Source: Companilactobacillus huachuanensis (lineage in GTDB: Bacteria > Bacillota > Bacilli > Lactobacillales > Lactobacillaceae). From it: 64,000 bases of DNA. A program made the translations under genes and the position numbers. Positions 9,310 through 18,594 of the stretch are shown piece by piece (the stretch's first letter is position 1; every line of letters starts with the position of its first letter). The stretch spans positions 109,646 to 173,645 of the forward strand of contig NZ_BJDF01000003.1 in NCBI RefSeq assembly GCF_005404815.1. The letters are read 5' to 3'. Under the pieces are notes generated by a model. That model was not told where the DNA came from, did no database searches, and saw only the letters and a program-made list of their open reading frames with translations.

Positions 9310-11160
9310 TTAATTTAATTTTGTTCCAATTTTGACAGTACCACTTGAATTGAAATGGATCGTCTTGTCATTAGTATTTGTGATGATCAACATAGTTGTT
9401 AAATCGTAACCCTTTTTAGTGATGGCATCACGATCAACACGGACTATTGGTTGTCCAGCACGAACCTTTTCACCTTGTTTAACAAGTACATCAAAACCTT
9501 CACCTTTTAGTTGTACAGTATCGAGTCCAATGTGGATTAATATTTCAACGCCTTCATTTGTTAAAATTCCAAAAGCATGACCAGTTGGAAAAACTGTTTC
9601 AAGTGTACCGTTTGCTGGGGCACAGACGAAATCATTTTCAAGTTTGATTGCAATACCGTCACCCATCATTTTTTGTGAAAATACATCATCATTAACATCC
9701 TCAAGATTTACTAACTCACCATCACTGACAGAAACAATTTCATCATCAGCGTGTGTTTCTTGAACTGGTTCAGTAACTTTGGGAGCTTGTTTCTCATCAA
9801 TTCCGAGAATGAAAGTAACAATTGCAGAAGTAGCGATTGCAGCAATAATTGCAATAACCATGGCCATAGCAGTTTTTTGGAAGATCGGTAAGGCTAAAAT
9901 ATTGGAATAACCCATAACGTAAGCTTTAGCACCCAACAAACTTGCCAGAAATCCACCAACGAAACCACCGGCCATAACACCATACATTGGTCGGCGATAC
10001 TTCAAGTTAACACCGTAAATAGCAGGTTCAGTAACACCGGCAACGATACAACCAATTGCTAGAGAAAGACATTCACTTCTAAATTCTTTATTTTTAGTTC
10101 TAGCAGCAACACCGAGGTTTGCGCCACCTTCAGCCATATTATGAATCAAAAAGGCTGGACGTAAAATGGCATCATATCCGGGATTTGATAATAGTTGGGG
10201 CATGAAAGGTGTCAAAGCGGTATGCATACCTGCCATAACCATCCATGGAAGCACGGCTGCTAGTAAACCGACAGCTAGTGGTCCAACGGTACTATTGAGG
10301 AACATGAATACATCAGCAATACCTTGACCTAAGATATTACCTAAAGGTCCTAATACGATGAATCCTAATGATCCGGCAACAAAAATTGTACTCATACCGA
10401 CGAATACCGAACGGAAGATACCTGGAACAATCTTATTGAAAAATTTTTCAGCATAATAAGCAACGATAGCAATTAATAAGGCTGGTAATAGTGTGGTTCC
10501 ATAATTGAGCATCTTAACTGGTAATCCAAAAAGAGTGGCTGTTTTGGCAGCTGTTACCAGAGTTGTGTAATTTCCGTGTAGAAGTGCGGCAGTAGCAACC
10601 ATCGCATAGACTGGCGTTCCACCAAGTTTTGTTGCAGCACCATAGGCCACAATTATTGGCATGAAGTAGAATGGTGCATCGGCGATGGCAGATAATAATA
10701 GGTATGAGGTTGCAGTAGCATAATGAGGATCTATGAATGAGACAACTAATAATAAAGCAACCTTTAACATACCACCGGCAATTAGTCCGGGAAGTAATGG
10801 CGTAACAGAAGCAGAGATAAAGCCGATTACTTTTGTCCCAACGTTTTTCCAAGTTAATGGTTCTTTTTTCTGGTCTAAATTATCAAGATTTTCATCGATA
10901 TTTTTACCAGCAGAGACATTGAAGTCTTTAACCACGGCTTCATATGTAGGGATAAGATTTTGACCTAAAACCACCATATATTGTTCGCCTGCATAAACGA
11001 CACCCAAGACTCCATCGAGATCTTCCAAAGCTTCTTTATTAGCTTTAGAAACATCAACCAAACTGAATCTTAAACGTGTCATACAGTGATTTACGACTTT
11101 GATGTTATCGACACCACCGACATTTTTTACAATATCAGCAGCCAATTTTTTGTAATCCAT
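9310..11160 (-). CDS. PTS beta-glucoside transporter, EIIBCA
   Basis: A 616-residue membrane permease and kinase of the beta-glucoside (Bgl) PTS family. The order is EIIB (residues 1-85, phospho-Cys in NHCMTRLRF), EIIC (about 110-465, around ten helices) and EIIA (about 490-616, phospho-His in EILIHIGLDTVQLKGEGF). It takes up and phosphorylates beta-glucosides. I place the start at the ATG ending at 11160, because gaggtgcc lies just upstream. An in-frame upstream start would add 12 residues without a ribosome binding site. It is co-transcribed with the GH1 gene, and the divergent RpiR regulator probably controls it. Confidence 0.93.
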   Translation of the reverse strand: MDYKKLAADIVKNVGGVDNIKVVNHCMTRLRFSLVDVSKANKEALEDLDGVLGVVYAGEQYMVVLGQNLIPTYEAVVKDFNVSAGKNIDENLDNLDQKKEPLTWKNVGTKVIGFISASVTPLLPGLIAGGMLKVALLLVVSFIDPHYATATSYLLLSAIADAPFYFMPIIVAYGAATKLGGTPVYAMVATAALLHGNYTTLVTAAKTATLFGLPVKMLNYGTTLLPALLIAIVAYYAEKFFNKIVPGIFRSVFVGMSTIFVAGSLGFIVLGPLGNILGQGIADVFMFLNSTVGPLAVGLLAAVLPWMVMAGMHTALTPFMPQLLSNPGYDAILRPAFLIHNMAEGGANLGVAARTKNKEFRSECLSLAIGCIVAGVTEPAIYGVNLKYRRPMYGVMAGGFVGGFLASLLGAKAYVMGYSNILALPIFQKTAMAMVIAIIAAIATSAIVTFILGIDEKQAPKVTEPVQETHADDEIVSVSDGELVNLEDVNDDVFSQKMMGDGIAIKLENDFVCAPANGTLETVFPTGHAFGILTNEGVEILIHIGLDTVQLKGEGFDVLVKQGEKVRAGQPIVRVDRDAITKKGYDLTTMLIITNTNDKTIHFNSSGTVKIGTKLN

Positions 11161-11190
11161 GTTGGCACCTCTTTTAATTATTGAAAATAT

Positions 11191-11299
11191 TGTCATATTT
11201 GTTTGACAAATTTATCATAAGCAAATAATAGCACCGGATGAAAGCACTGTCAACAAATTGTCATAATCATTTGACAATTTTGTCAAATACGCATATTCT
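11191..11299. promoter_or_regulatory. Divergent promoters and RpiR operator candidates
   Basis: Plus strand: TTGACA (11271-11276), 17 bp, TATTCT (11294-11299) for the regulator. Minus strand: TTGACA (11248-11253), 17 bp, TATTAT (11225-11230) for the transporter. Inverted repeats TGTCA-N8-TGACA at 11191-11208 and TTGTCA-N8-TGACAA at 11259-11278, plus TTGACAATTTTGTCAA, overlap these elements and are likely RpiR sites. Confidence 0.7.
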
Positions 11300-11329
11300 G
11301 AAATCAAAAGCAAATATTGGAGTATACCG

Positions 11330-12082
11330 ATGAATATAGTAGAAAGTATTAAAAACCACTATGCTGATTTTTCCAAATCAGAATTAAAAGTGGCAGACTA
11401 CATAGTTAAGACACCTGAACGGGTGGAAGTGATCACAATTACTAAATTGGCTACTGAAGCTGGAACCTCTACGTCAGCAGTGCTGAGGTTTTGTCAAACA
11501 TTGGGATTTAATGGCTATAAGGATTTTCGCTTTGAAATGATGAACTTTATTCATGAAGAAAAGAAAGAAATTAAACCCAACAGTCTAATTGATAATTTGA
11601 TTGATGGATATATGAAGAGTATCAACCAAATGAGAGATATTGATTCAAAAAATATGAATAAGTTAATTGATGCGCTAACAAATGATAATTTGAATTATAT
11701 TTTGGGAATCTTTTATTCATCTTTGCCAGCTAGAGAGCTATATTTGGGATTAAATGACTTGGGAAAAGCTTCAATGTTTGCCAATGATTATATGATTTCT
11801 GAACACATTACTAGGCCGGTCAATGACGATTCGACAGTAGTATTATTTTCAATTGACGGTAAGAAAGGCAACTTTAAGAATTATTTAGCGGATCTTGCAA
11901 CTAGCATGCCTAAAAATTCCTTTTTGATCACGATGAATCCTAAGGCAGAGTTGGCAGCTGATTTTCCCCATACGATTGTTTTGCCGGAACGAACATTTTC
12001 AAGCAAGTCAGTTGTCGATACTCAATCAATACCAATGGTATTTGTTGAATTATTACTAAATCTAATTTACGGCAAGAATTAA
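11330..12082 (+). CDS. RpiR-family transcriptional regulator of the beta-glucoside operon
   Basis: A 250-residue protein. Residues 1-75 form the RpiR (HTH_6) DNA-binding domain, with ITKLATEAGTSTSAVLRFCQ as recognition region and the typical LGFNGYKDFR turn. Residues 105-240 correspond to a SIS sugar-phosphate-binding domain, although the usual SIS phosphate loop is poorly conserved. Such proteins sense sugar phosphates. It is divergent from the EIIBCA/GH1 operon and its start is 170 bp from the EII start. Inverted repeats in that gap overlap both promoters, which fits repression and autoregulation. Confidence 0.88.
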   Translation: MNIVESIKNHYADFSKSELKVADYIVKTPERVEVITITKLATEAGTSTSAVLRFCQTLGFNGYKDFRFEMMNFIHEEKKEIKPNSLIDNLIDGYMKSINQMRDIDSKNMNKLIDALTNDNLNYILGIFYSSLPARELYLGLNDLGKASMFANDYMISEHITRPVNDDSTVVLFSIDGKKGNFKNYLADLATSMPKNSFLITMNPKAELAADFPHTIVLPERTFSSKSVVDTQSIPMVFVELLLNLIYGKN

Positions 12083-12152
12083 AGTGGATAAAAATTTTAT
12101 CAAATCAGCTTTTATTGTAGAATTGAAGTAACGTGAAAAGAAGGTCAGATAA

Positions 12153-13148
12153 ATGAGAGCATTTGGTGTAACTGATAACAAGATAAATAGTTTTGTTGAA
12201 TTTGATAAAACTAAGGAAACTCCTACTGGACGTGATTTATTGGTAAAAATTAAGGCCGTATCAGTTAATCCAGTTGATATTGCCACCAGAAAGAATATCG
12301 TTGGTGAATTGGACAATCCGAAGATTTTAGGCTATGACGGTTATGGGATCGTTGATGCCGTTGGTGCAGAAGTTACGAATTTCAAAGTAGGCGATAAAGT
12401 ATTCTTTGCCGGTGATTATACGAGGGATGGTTCAAACCAAGAGTACGAAATTATTGATGAGCGTATCGTTGCTCATGCACCTAAGGAAACTTCAGTTGAA
12501 AAGAGTGTTGCAATGCCCTTAGTGACTTTGACAGCCAGTGAGCTACTCTTTGAAAAACTAAATATCAATCCAGTTGCCGATAACCGTGATAAAACAATTT
12601 TGATTATCAACGGTGCTGGAGGTGTCGGTTCAATTGCTACTCAATTGGCCCATTTAGCCGGTCTAAGAGTGATTGCTACAGCTTCCACACCAGAGAAAGT
12701 ACAGTGGGTCAAAAACCTTGGAGCAGACTTGGTAGTCAATCATCATCAGAATCTAATCAAACAAGTTCATGACTTGGGCATTGAAAATGTCGATTACATT
12801 GTTGGACTAAGTGATAATGACCCACATTGGAATGAAATTGTTGAGCTTATCAAGCCATTTGGAACTTTTGCAACAATTACCAATCTACGTGAATCACAAA
12901 TTGGTGATTTGAAGTCGAAGTCAGTTAACTTTGCTTGGGAATGGATGTTCACTAAGGCTAAGTTCAAGTTGGACTCCATGTCAGATCAGGGTGCTTATTT
13001 GGAAAAACTTGCTGATGGTTTGGATAGTGGAATGATTAAATCCACTGTTACAAAGGTTTTCAACGGTTTTGACTTAGAGAATATCAAGGCAGCTACCGAG
13101 TTGGTTGAAGCTGGCCATATGATGGGTAAAGTTGTTATTAAAGCATAA
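12153..13148 (+). CDS. Zinc-independent MDR-family NADP oxidoreductase (quinone reductase-like)
   Basis: A 331-residue medium-chain dehydrogenase/reductase. The N-terminal GroES-like domain has VNPVDIATRK and GYDGYGIVDAVG. The Rossmann domain has INGAGGVGSIATQLA. The structural zinc cysteines are absent, as in quinone oxidoreductases and the zinc-binding-dehydrogenase-named family seen in lactobacilli. It likely reduces a quinone or enone with NADPH in the cytoplasm; the substrate is unknown. The ribosome binding site is gaagg. It is transcribed alone, 70 bp after the RpiR gene, with its own terminator. Confidence 0.85.
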   Translation: MRAFGVTDNKINSFVEFDKTKETPTGRDLLVKIKAVSVNPVDIATRKNIVGELDNPKILGYDGYGIVDAVGAEVTNFKVGDKVFFAGDYTRDGSNQEYEIIDERIVAHAPKETSVEKSVAMPLVTLTASELLFEKLNINPVADNRDKTILIINGAGGVGSIATQLAHLAGLRVIATASTPEKVQWVKNLGADLVVNHHQNLIKQVHDLGIENVDYIVGLSDNDPHWNEIVELIKPFGTFATITNLRESQIGDLKSKSVNFAWEWMFTKAKFKLDSMSDQGAYLEKLADGLDSGMIKSTVTKVFNGFDLENIKAATELVEAGHMMGKVVIKA

Positions 13149-13172
13149 TTAATTTAAGTAAGGTATTAAATG

Positions 13173-13219
13173 ATCATAGAATCTATTGGGTTATAATCTG
13201 ATATTCTATGATTTTTTTT
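13173..13219 (+). terminator. Terminator after the MDR gene
   Basis: atcatagaat pairs with attctatgat around a 20-base loop and is followed by tttttttt. Confidence 0.85.
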
Positions 13220-13306
13220 AATTCCATGATTTAAACTTATTCATTTAAGACTTTTTAAGCTATTAAATTTATAATGGTAATAATGGTATAGAACGGAGGA
13301 TTAATT

Positions 13307-14326
13307 ATGGGACAGAAGAAAATCTCAATTCGTGAGATTGCCAAGTTGAGTGGGGTTTCTGTGGCGACCGTATCTCGGGTTATTAATAATAATGGTCGCT
13401 TCTCAGAGGAGACACGTCAACGGGTATTGAATGTCATCCATGAGCAAGGCTATGAAACTAATGCTATTGCAAAAGGTCTCCGTATGCAGAAAACAAATAC
13501 AATTGGAATAGTCGTACCTGATTTAAATAATAGCTTTTTTTCTGATTTGGTAGAGAAAATTGAGAGTCAATTTTTTACAGCTGGTTACTCAACAATTATT
13601 TGTGATACAGCTCGTGATGCACATAAGGAATCTATATATTTAAAAATGCTTGAATCAAAGTTAGTTGATGGAATTGTTGTTATTTCTGGTTTGAGTGAAT
13701 TTGATTCTAAACAATTGTCAAGAAGGATACCGATAGTTTGTATTGATAGAAAGCCCAATGCAAAGGATATTTTCTTTATAGGATCTAATCATTATAAGGG
13801 TGCAAAGCTTGCTACTGAGGAATTAATAAAATCAGGTACTAATCCTGTAATCCTAATGGGTTCGAGAGAATCAACATCATCGAGGGATCGTTTAAAGGGA
13901 TTTAAAGATACGCTAATTGAAAATGGACTAAACTTTGATAGTGGCTCAATTTTTCAATTGACCAACCAACAAGATGAAACTATTGATGGAAGGCGTACCG
14001 CAATTAGACAATTATTGCGAAATAAGATGATGAGCGGTATCTCCCCACTTGGAATTTTTGCCGTAAGTGATACTCTAGCCGCAGATATTTTATTTGCGGC
14101 ACATAGTCTGTATGTTAGTATTCCTAATGACTTAAAAGTAATTGGATTTGATGATTCACCGATAGCTCGGTATTGTTATCCAGAACTTACAACAATTCAT
14201 CAAGATACCGATACAATTGCGCAAGATGCTAGTACGTATTTGATTTCAGCTATCCAAGGGGACAAGGTGCATACTGATTCAGTCAAATTGGTGGATGTAT
14301 CTCTAGTTAAACGGAATACGGTTTAA
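13307..14326 (+). CDS. LacI-family regulator of the adjacent glycoside cluster
   Basis: A 339-residue LacI/GalR repressor. The N-terminal helix-turn-helix reads ISIREIAKLSGVSVATVSRV and is followed by the hinge GYETNAIAKGLRMQKTN. The periplasmic-binding-like effector domain contains IGFDDSPIARYCYPELTTI. ATG follows ggaggatta. It is convergent with the GH1 gene of the cluster. Two GTAAACGTTTTC sites with the central CG typical of LacI operators lie in the divergent promoter region at 17.2-17.4 kb, so this protein probably controls both arms. Confidence 0.9.
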   Translation: MGQKKISIREIAKLSGVSVATVSRVINNNGRFSEETRQRVLNVIHEQGYETNAIAKGLRMQKTNTIGIVVPDLNNSFFSDLVEKIESQFFTAGYSTIICDTARDAHKESIYLKMLESKLVDGIVVISGLSEFDSKQLSRRIPIVCIDRKPNAKDIFFIGSNHYKGAKLATEELIKSGTNPVILMGSRESTSSRDRLKGFKDTLIENGLNFDSGSIFQLTNQQDETIDGRRTAIRQLLRNKMMSGISPLGIFAVSDTLAADILFAAHSLYVSIPNDLKVIGFDDSPIARYCYPELTTIHQDTDTIAQDASTYLISAIQGDKVHTDSVKLVDVSLVKRNTV

Positions 14327-14357
14327 TATATTTTAATTAATTTTTCTAATGAAATAT

Positions 14358-14400
14358 TAAAGGGACTCGTAATCTTTTAAAAGATTATGAGTCCCTTTTG
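14358..14400. terminator. Bidirectional terminator between lacI-type gene and GH1
   Basis: aaagggactcgtaatctttt is followed directly by its near-perfect reverse complement ending in ccctttt. The stem serves both convergent genes. Confidence 0.85.
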
Positions 14401-14407
14401 AAATTTA

Positions 14408-15811
14408 TTAGTAATCTATTTTATTATCTGTTAGGTCATCACCATTCGATTCAATAACTTGTTTGTACCAGTAGAATGATTTCTTCTTATAACGCTTTAA
14501 TGTTTTAAGATCATGTTCATCACGATCTACATAAATAAATCCATATCGTTTAATGAAACCTTCACGAGTTGAATGAAGATCAATTGCAGACCACGTCAAG
14601 TATCCAATGACGTCAACACCATCATTAATGGCATGTTTTAATTGTTCAATATGATCTCGTAAGTATGAAATTCGGTAGTCATCGACGATTTTATGGTTTT
14701 CATTCAATTTTTCAGTATGAGCAATGCCATTTTCAAGAATCAAAATGGGCAAGTGGTATCTTTCAGAGATATCCATTAATTGATAGTAGAATCCTAATGG
14801 GTCAATAATCCATCCCCATTCAGTTTCCTTGGTATAAGGATTAGGTGTGCCATTATTTCTTTGCACCAATCCGCCTTGAAATTCAAAATCATTATTCTTG
14901 GTCTCATTATTATTTGCCAATTGCTTAGATATATCAGATACGTAAGTTGCATAGTATGTTGACGAAATAAAATCTGGTTTAGCGTTTTTTAATAGTTGCA
15001 TATCGCCAGGTCTAATATCCAATGAAACGCCCAATTCTTTTAAGTGATTTAGGAAAAATTTAGGATAATATCCATGAACATAAATATCAAGATATGCGTA
15101 ATTTGTTAAATACATTGATTTTTGAGCGCCTGCAACAACCTTAGGATCCGGTGTTAGGGGATAGTTGACCATGAAAGCACAGTTTGGACCAATCTTTGCT
15201 GTTGAATCAATATTATGTAGATCATTGCATGCATGAGCGTAGGCAATTGCTAAATGATGTTCACCTTGCCATAGCTCTTGAGTTGATAAGTTTTTATTAC
15301 CAGCAATATATTCGGAATCGACATGATATAAATTAGGTTCGTTGAAAGGTACATAAAATTTAATACGGCCTTTGAAATGCTCAAAAATGGTATCAACATA
15401 ATTTTTATAGGCAGCTACAGTTTGTCGTGAGGTCCATCCGCCAAATCTTTCGAGTAGACTAAGTGGAAGATCGTAAGCATACAAAGTTGCCACTGGGGCA
15501 ATTCCGTCAGCAATTAATTGATCTACAACATGGTCATAGTATGCGAGACCTTTTGGATTGGGAGCCTTGTCATCTCCATTTGGAAATATGCGAGTCCAAG
15601 AAATTGAAAATCTGTAAATTGAGAATCCCATTTGATGAAATAATTCAATATCCTCTTTATACCGGTGATAGCCATCACTTGCCACATGGAAATTACTATA
15701 GTTGTGTAAGAGTGTCCGTACATCTGAGATACTTTTTCCTTTTCCGTCTTCATCCCAGCCGCCTTCATATTGTTGAGCATTTGTTGAACTTCCCCAAAGA
15801 ATTTTTTTCAA
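14408..15811 (-). CDS. GH1 6-phospho-glycosidase with altered sugar-binding motif
   Basis: A 467-residue GH1 enzyme. Motifs are NAQQYEGG (subsite Gln14), PFNEPN (acid/base Glu158) and LILENGI (nucleophile Glu360). It should cleave a phosphorylated beta-glycoside imported by the PTS. The motif that normally reads T-x-x-H-x-D-x-P reads TLYAYDLP, so the nearly invariant His that contacts the sugar O3 is Ala112. The codon is a clean GCT. The start is a TTG with ggaga 8 bases upstream. It is 18 bp downstream of the EIIC gene and shares its transcript. The altered residue and the epimerase/isomerase neighbours suggest an unusual sugar, possibly a 3-epimer of glucose. Confidence 0.9.
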   Translation of the reverse strand: MKKILWGSSTNAQQYEGGWDEDGKGKSISDVRTLLHNYSNFHVASDGYHRYKEDIELFHQMGFSIYRFSISWTRIFPNGDDKAPNPKGLAYYDHVVDQLIADGIAPVATLYAYDLPLSLLERFGGWTSRQTVAAYKNYVDTIFEHFKGRIKFYVPFNEPNLYHVDSEYIAGNKNLSTQELWQGEHHLAIAYAHACNDLHNIDSTAKIGPNCAFMVNYPLTPDPKVVAGAQKSMYLTNYAYLDIYVHGYYPKFFLNHLKELGVSLDIRPGDMQLLKNAKPDFISSTYYATYVSDISKQLANNNETKNNDFEFQGGLVQRNNGTPNPYTKETEWGWIIDPLGFYYQLMDISERYHLPILILENGIAHTEKLNENHKIVDDYRISYLRDHIEQLKHAINDGVDVIGYLTWSAIDLHSTREGFIKRYGFIYVDRDEHDLKTLKRYKKKSFYWYKQVIESNGDDLTDNKIDY

Positions 15812-15829
15812 AATAATTATCTCCTATTC

Positions 15830-17149
15830 TTATTGTAATTCAGTTTTTCCTTCAGCTTCTTCAGCCTCTTTATCTAGAGACTGTACATAGCCTTTCCAAA
15901 ATGGGATGTATAGAACCAATCCGATGAAGAATGATATGAACGGAATAATAACCGTCTTCCAGTCACCTGTACCTAAGGGTCCAAGTAAGAATGGCGGAGT
16001 AGCCCATGGAATCATGGCAAAAAATTTACCAAAGAACGGTGTTGCCATAAGCATGTAACCAATTCCAGTAGAAATTGTGCCACTTAAAATGAATGGAATC
16101 ATTAAGTATGGATTTAAAGCAAGTGGAAGACCAAAGACGACTGGTTCTACGATTGTAAAGATCCCAGGCCAAATGGTCGTCCAACCAAGAGTTTTTAAAA
16201 ATTTGTTTTTTGAGATAATCATTAAGAAAATGACTGGCCAGACTGCTGCCGTCCAAATTGTCATACGAAGTAGGCCAGTTTGACCCAATCCGGCAAGAAT
16301 ATTTGGTAAATGGTTTGAAGGTGTACCATTAGATAATGCTTTGGCATTTTCGGATAGCCATGAAACTCCAAAAGGTGTAAATAAAGTTAGAAACATATTA
16401 TCACCGTGTAATCCAACACTCCATAACAATAAAGTAATGAAGGAAACAATCATGGCAGTCCAAACACTTTGACTACCATTAACAATTGGTTCAAGTAGTC
16501 CGTTTAACCAATTCAACATATCGAAATTCAAAATTGTGCGAATTAACCATGCCAGTGTGAAAGATGCTGCATATGGAAAGATTGCTGCAAATGAATTACC
16601 AATATTAGGTGGAACTGAATCTGGCATTTTGATGGTAATATTCTTTTTAATAAAGAACCAATAGATTCTAACGCTGACTAAACTGGATAGGATCCCAATA
16701 AATAGTCCACTTGAGCTGAATGCTGTGATGTCAATGCCACCAGATTTATCTAATCCGGCAAGTGTAAAGGTTAAAAATGTTCCTAAACCGATTAAGCCAG
16801 AACTCTTTGTATCAAGTTTTAGTTTTTCACCATAGCTTTGAGACATAACGATTACAGCGTAGAGTGACATGAATCCAAGTGTGATACTGTTCATCCAAAG
16901 AAATTTTGATGACAGTGGCGATAAAAATGGTATTAAGGCGTGTCCGGAAGTACCAACACTGGGAGAGCCCAGAACATATAAGATCATAAAAACAGCACCG
17001 ACCATAATGATCGGCATAATTGTAATTAGCCCATTAACAATGGATGAAATAGATTTCAAATTGGCGAACTTAGCCAAAGGGCCAGATAGCCGATTAGTGA
17101 AATCTGTGATTTTATCCATGAATGATTTTTTGTCATCATTTTGACTCAT
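15830..17149 (-). CDS. PTS cellobiose/lactose-family EIIC
   Basis: A 439-residue membrane permease of the lactose/cellobiose PTS family, about ten hydrophobic segments, cytoplasmic start KSFMDKITDFTNRLSGPLAKFANLKSIS (given in part: the LSGPLAKFAN stretch is typical). EIIC binds and translocates the sugar while the separate EIIB at 19.6 kb phosphorylates it. No EIIA gene is present in the window, so a shared EIIA must come from elsewhere. ATG follows aaaggagttaaatatc. It heads the minus-strand arm of the cluster with the GH1 gene. The promoter carries a cre-like site and a LacI-type operator. Confidence 0.9.
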   Translation of the reverse strand: MSQNDDKKSFMDKITDFTNRLSGPLAKFANLKSISSIVNGLITIMPIIMVGAVFMILYVLGSPSVGTSGHALIPFLSPLSSKFLWMNSITLGFMSLYAVIVMSQSYGEKLKLDTKSSGLIGLGTFLTFTLAGLDKSGGIDITAFSSSGLFIGILSSLVSVRIYWFFIKKNITIKMPDSVPPNIGNSFAAIFPYAASFTLAWLIRTILNFDMLNWLNGLLEPIVNGSQSVWTAMIVSFITLLLWSVGLHGDNMFLTLFTPFGVSWLSENAKALSNGTPSNHLPNILAGLGQTGLLRMTIWTAAVWPVIFLMIISKNKFLKTLGWTTIWPGIFTIVEPVVFGLPLALNPYLMIPFILSGTISTGIGYMLMATPFFGKFFAMIPWATPPFLLGPLGTGDWKTVIIPFISFFIGLVLYIPFWKGYVQSLDKEAEEAEGKTELQ

Positions 17150-17190
17150 GATATTTAACTCCTTTTTGTAATTATATTATTTTTATATGG

Positions 17191-17389
17191 GTAAACGTTT
17201 TCTCACGTGCTAAGATAACTCATAATGATAGCGCTGTCAATGATGAAAGCGAATAATTTTAATTTTAAAAAAATGTTTCATATTAATAGCTTAATTACGC
17301 TCATAAATTGATAAATACCTTTTGAAAATGTATTGACAATAATAAAACAATCACTTAATATTGTTGTCGTAAAGAGTAAACGTTTTCCC
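17191..17389. promoter_or_regulatory. Divergent promoters with LacI operators and cre site
   Basis: Minus arm: TTGACA (17235-17240), 17 bp, TATCTT (17212-17217). Plus arm: TTGACA (17333-17338), 17 bp, TAATAT (17356-17361). GTAAACGTTTTC occurs at 17191-17202 and 17376-17387, downstream of each -10, as expected for repressor sites. The cre-like TGATAGCGCTGTCA (17226-17239) overlaps the minus-arm -35. Confidence 0.78.
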
Positions 17390-17426
17390 AACGAAGCTTT
17401 TAATAAAATATATGAAGGTGGATCTT

Positions 17427-18083
17427 ATGGCAACAATTATTGCTCCGTCATTAATGTGTGCGGATTTTACAAAAATTAAACAAGAAGTAAATGATTTGGA
17501 TGATGCAAAAGTGGATATTTTTCATATGGATGTAATGGATGGAAATTATGTTCCAAACGTTGCATTAGGAGTTGAGGATTATAAAGCAGTTCGTAAATTA
17601 ACGAAAACACCTATGGATGTACATTTAATGGTTCAAAATCCAGATGCATATGTGAATATATTTGCGCCATTAGGTGCAAATATTATCTATGTTCATCCGG
17701 ACACCTCACCAATGATAACGAGGACATTAGATAATATTAGAAAACTGGGTATTCATCCAGGGATAGCTGTAAACCCTTCATTATCTATAGCACAAATAGA
17801 AGAATTGCTACCACTAGTTGATTACGTTTTAGTTATGACTGTGAACCCCGGATTTGCAGGTCAGAAGTTTTTGGATTATACACTTCCAAAAATTGAAATT
17901 ATATCTAATTTGAAAGCTAAGTATAATTTTAAATTGATGGTTGATGGGGCCATTTCTCCAGATAGAATTAAACAATTATCTGGATTTGGAGTAGATGGGT
18001 TTATTGTTGGAACGTCATCTTTATTTGGTAAAAAACGTTCATATAAAGAAATCGTTTCAGAATTGAAAGGATTGGATGAATAA
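17427..18083 (+). CDS. Ribulose-/allulose-phosphate 3-epimerase family enzyme
   Basis: A 218-residue TIM-barrel enzyme of the Rpe/AlsE family. It has the metal-binding pattern IFHMDVMDG, DVHLMV, MTVNPGFAGQ and MVDGAI. These enzymes swap the C3 configuration of ketose phosphates, either ribulose-5-P/xylulose-5-P or, for AlsE, allulose-6-P/fructose-6-P. The start at 17427 is chosen because gaaggtgg lies 6 bases upstream; an ATG 15 bases earlier lacks a ribosome binding site. It opens the plus arm of the cluster and overlaps the next gene by one base. A housekeeping rpe role is unlikely in this context. Confidence 0.88.
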   Translation: MATIIAPSLMCADFTKIKQEVNDLDDAKVDIFHMDVMDGNYVPNVALGVEDYKAVRKLTKTPMDVHLMVQNPDAYVNIFAPLGANIIYVHPDTSPMITRTLDNIRKLGIHPGIAVNPSLSIAQIEELLPLVDYVLVMTVNPGFAGQKFLDYTLPKIEIISNLKAKYNFKLMVDGAISPDRIKQLSGFGVDGFIVGTSSLFGKKRSYKEIVSELKGLDE

Positions 18084-18592
18084 TGTTAAAAAAGATTGTC
18101 ATTGGATCAGATCATGTCGGACTAGAATTAAAACCATCCATTATAAATCATTTAAAAGAATTGGGATATGAAGTTACTGATGTCGGAACAAATAGTAAAG
18201 ATAGAACTGATTATCCAATTTTTGGAAGAATGGTTGGACAGAAAGTTGCAAGTGGAGAATTCCCATTAGGAATTGCAATTTGTGGAACGGGTGTAGGAAT
18301 CTCGCTTGCTGCTAATAAGGTAGCAGGTGTTCGTGCTGCCTGTGTTAGTGAGCCATATTCAGCTAGTCTTTCAAGACAACATAATAATTCTAATGTTTTG
18401 TGTTTTGGATCACGTGTAATTGGATCTGAATTAGCAAAAATGATTGTTAATGCTTGGTTGGACGCTAAGTTTCAAGGTGGAAGACATCAGAGGCGAGTTG
18501 AGGAATTAGCAGCAGAAGATCAACGGGATGATAGTAAATTCAATGAATTAGTGAAGCAAGGTAAAGCTGCAAACAAAAAAGGAGAAAATTAA
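18083..18592 (+). CDS. RpiB/LacAB-family sugar-phosphate isomerase
   Basis: A 169-residue RpiB-like isomerase. The motifs are IGSDHVGLELK at the start, the active-site CGTGVGISLAANK with its catalytic Cys, and RAACVSEPYSASLSRQHNNSNVLCFGSR. The family includes ribose-5-P isomerase B, which in E. coli also handles allose-6-P, and galactose-6-P isomerase subunit LacB. Only one subunit-type gene is present, which argues against the LacA/LacB pair. It is translationally coupled to the epimerase (taATG overlap). It is 2 bp before the next gene, so product flow from aldose-phosphate to ketose-phosphate to epimer is plausible. Confidence 0.88.
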   Translation: MLKKIVIGSDHVGLELKPSIINHLKELGYEVTDVGTNSKDRTDYPIFGRMVGQKVASGEFPLGIAICGTGVGISLAANKVAGVRAACVSEPYSASLSRQHNNSNVLCFGSRVIGSELAKMIVNAWLDAKFQGGRHQRRVEELAAEDQRDDSKFNELVKQGKAANKKGEN

Positions 18593-18594
18593 TT

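Noticed and set aside
17427..18592. Housekeeping rpe and rpiB of the pentose phosphate pathway
   Set aside because: They are coupled to an unknown protein and PTS EIIB behind a LacI-type operator, which indicates a substrate-specific pathway.
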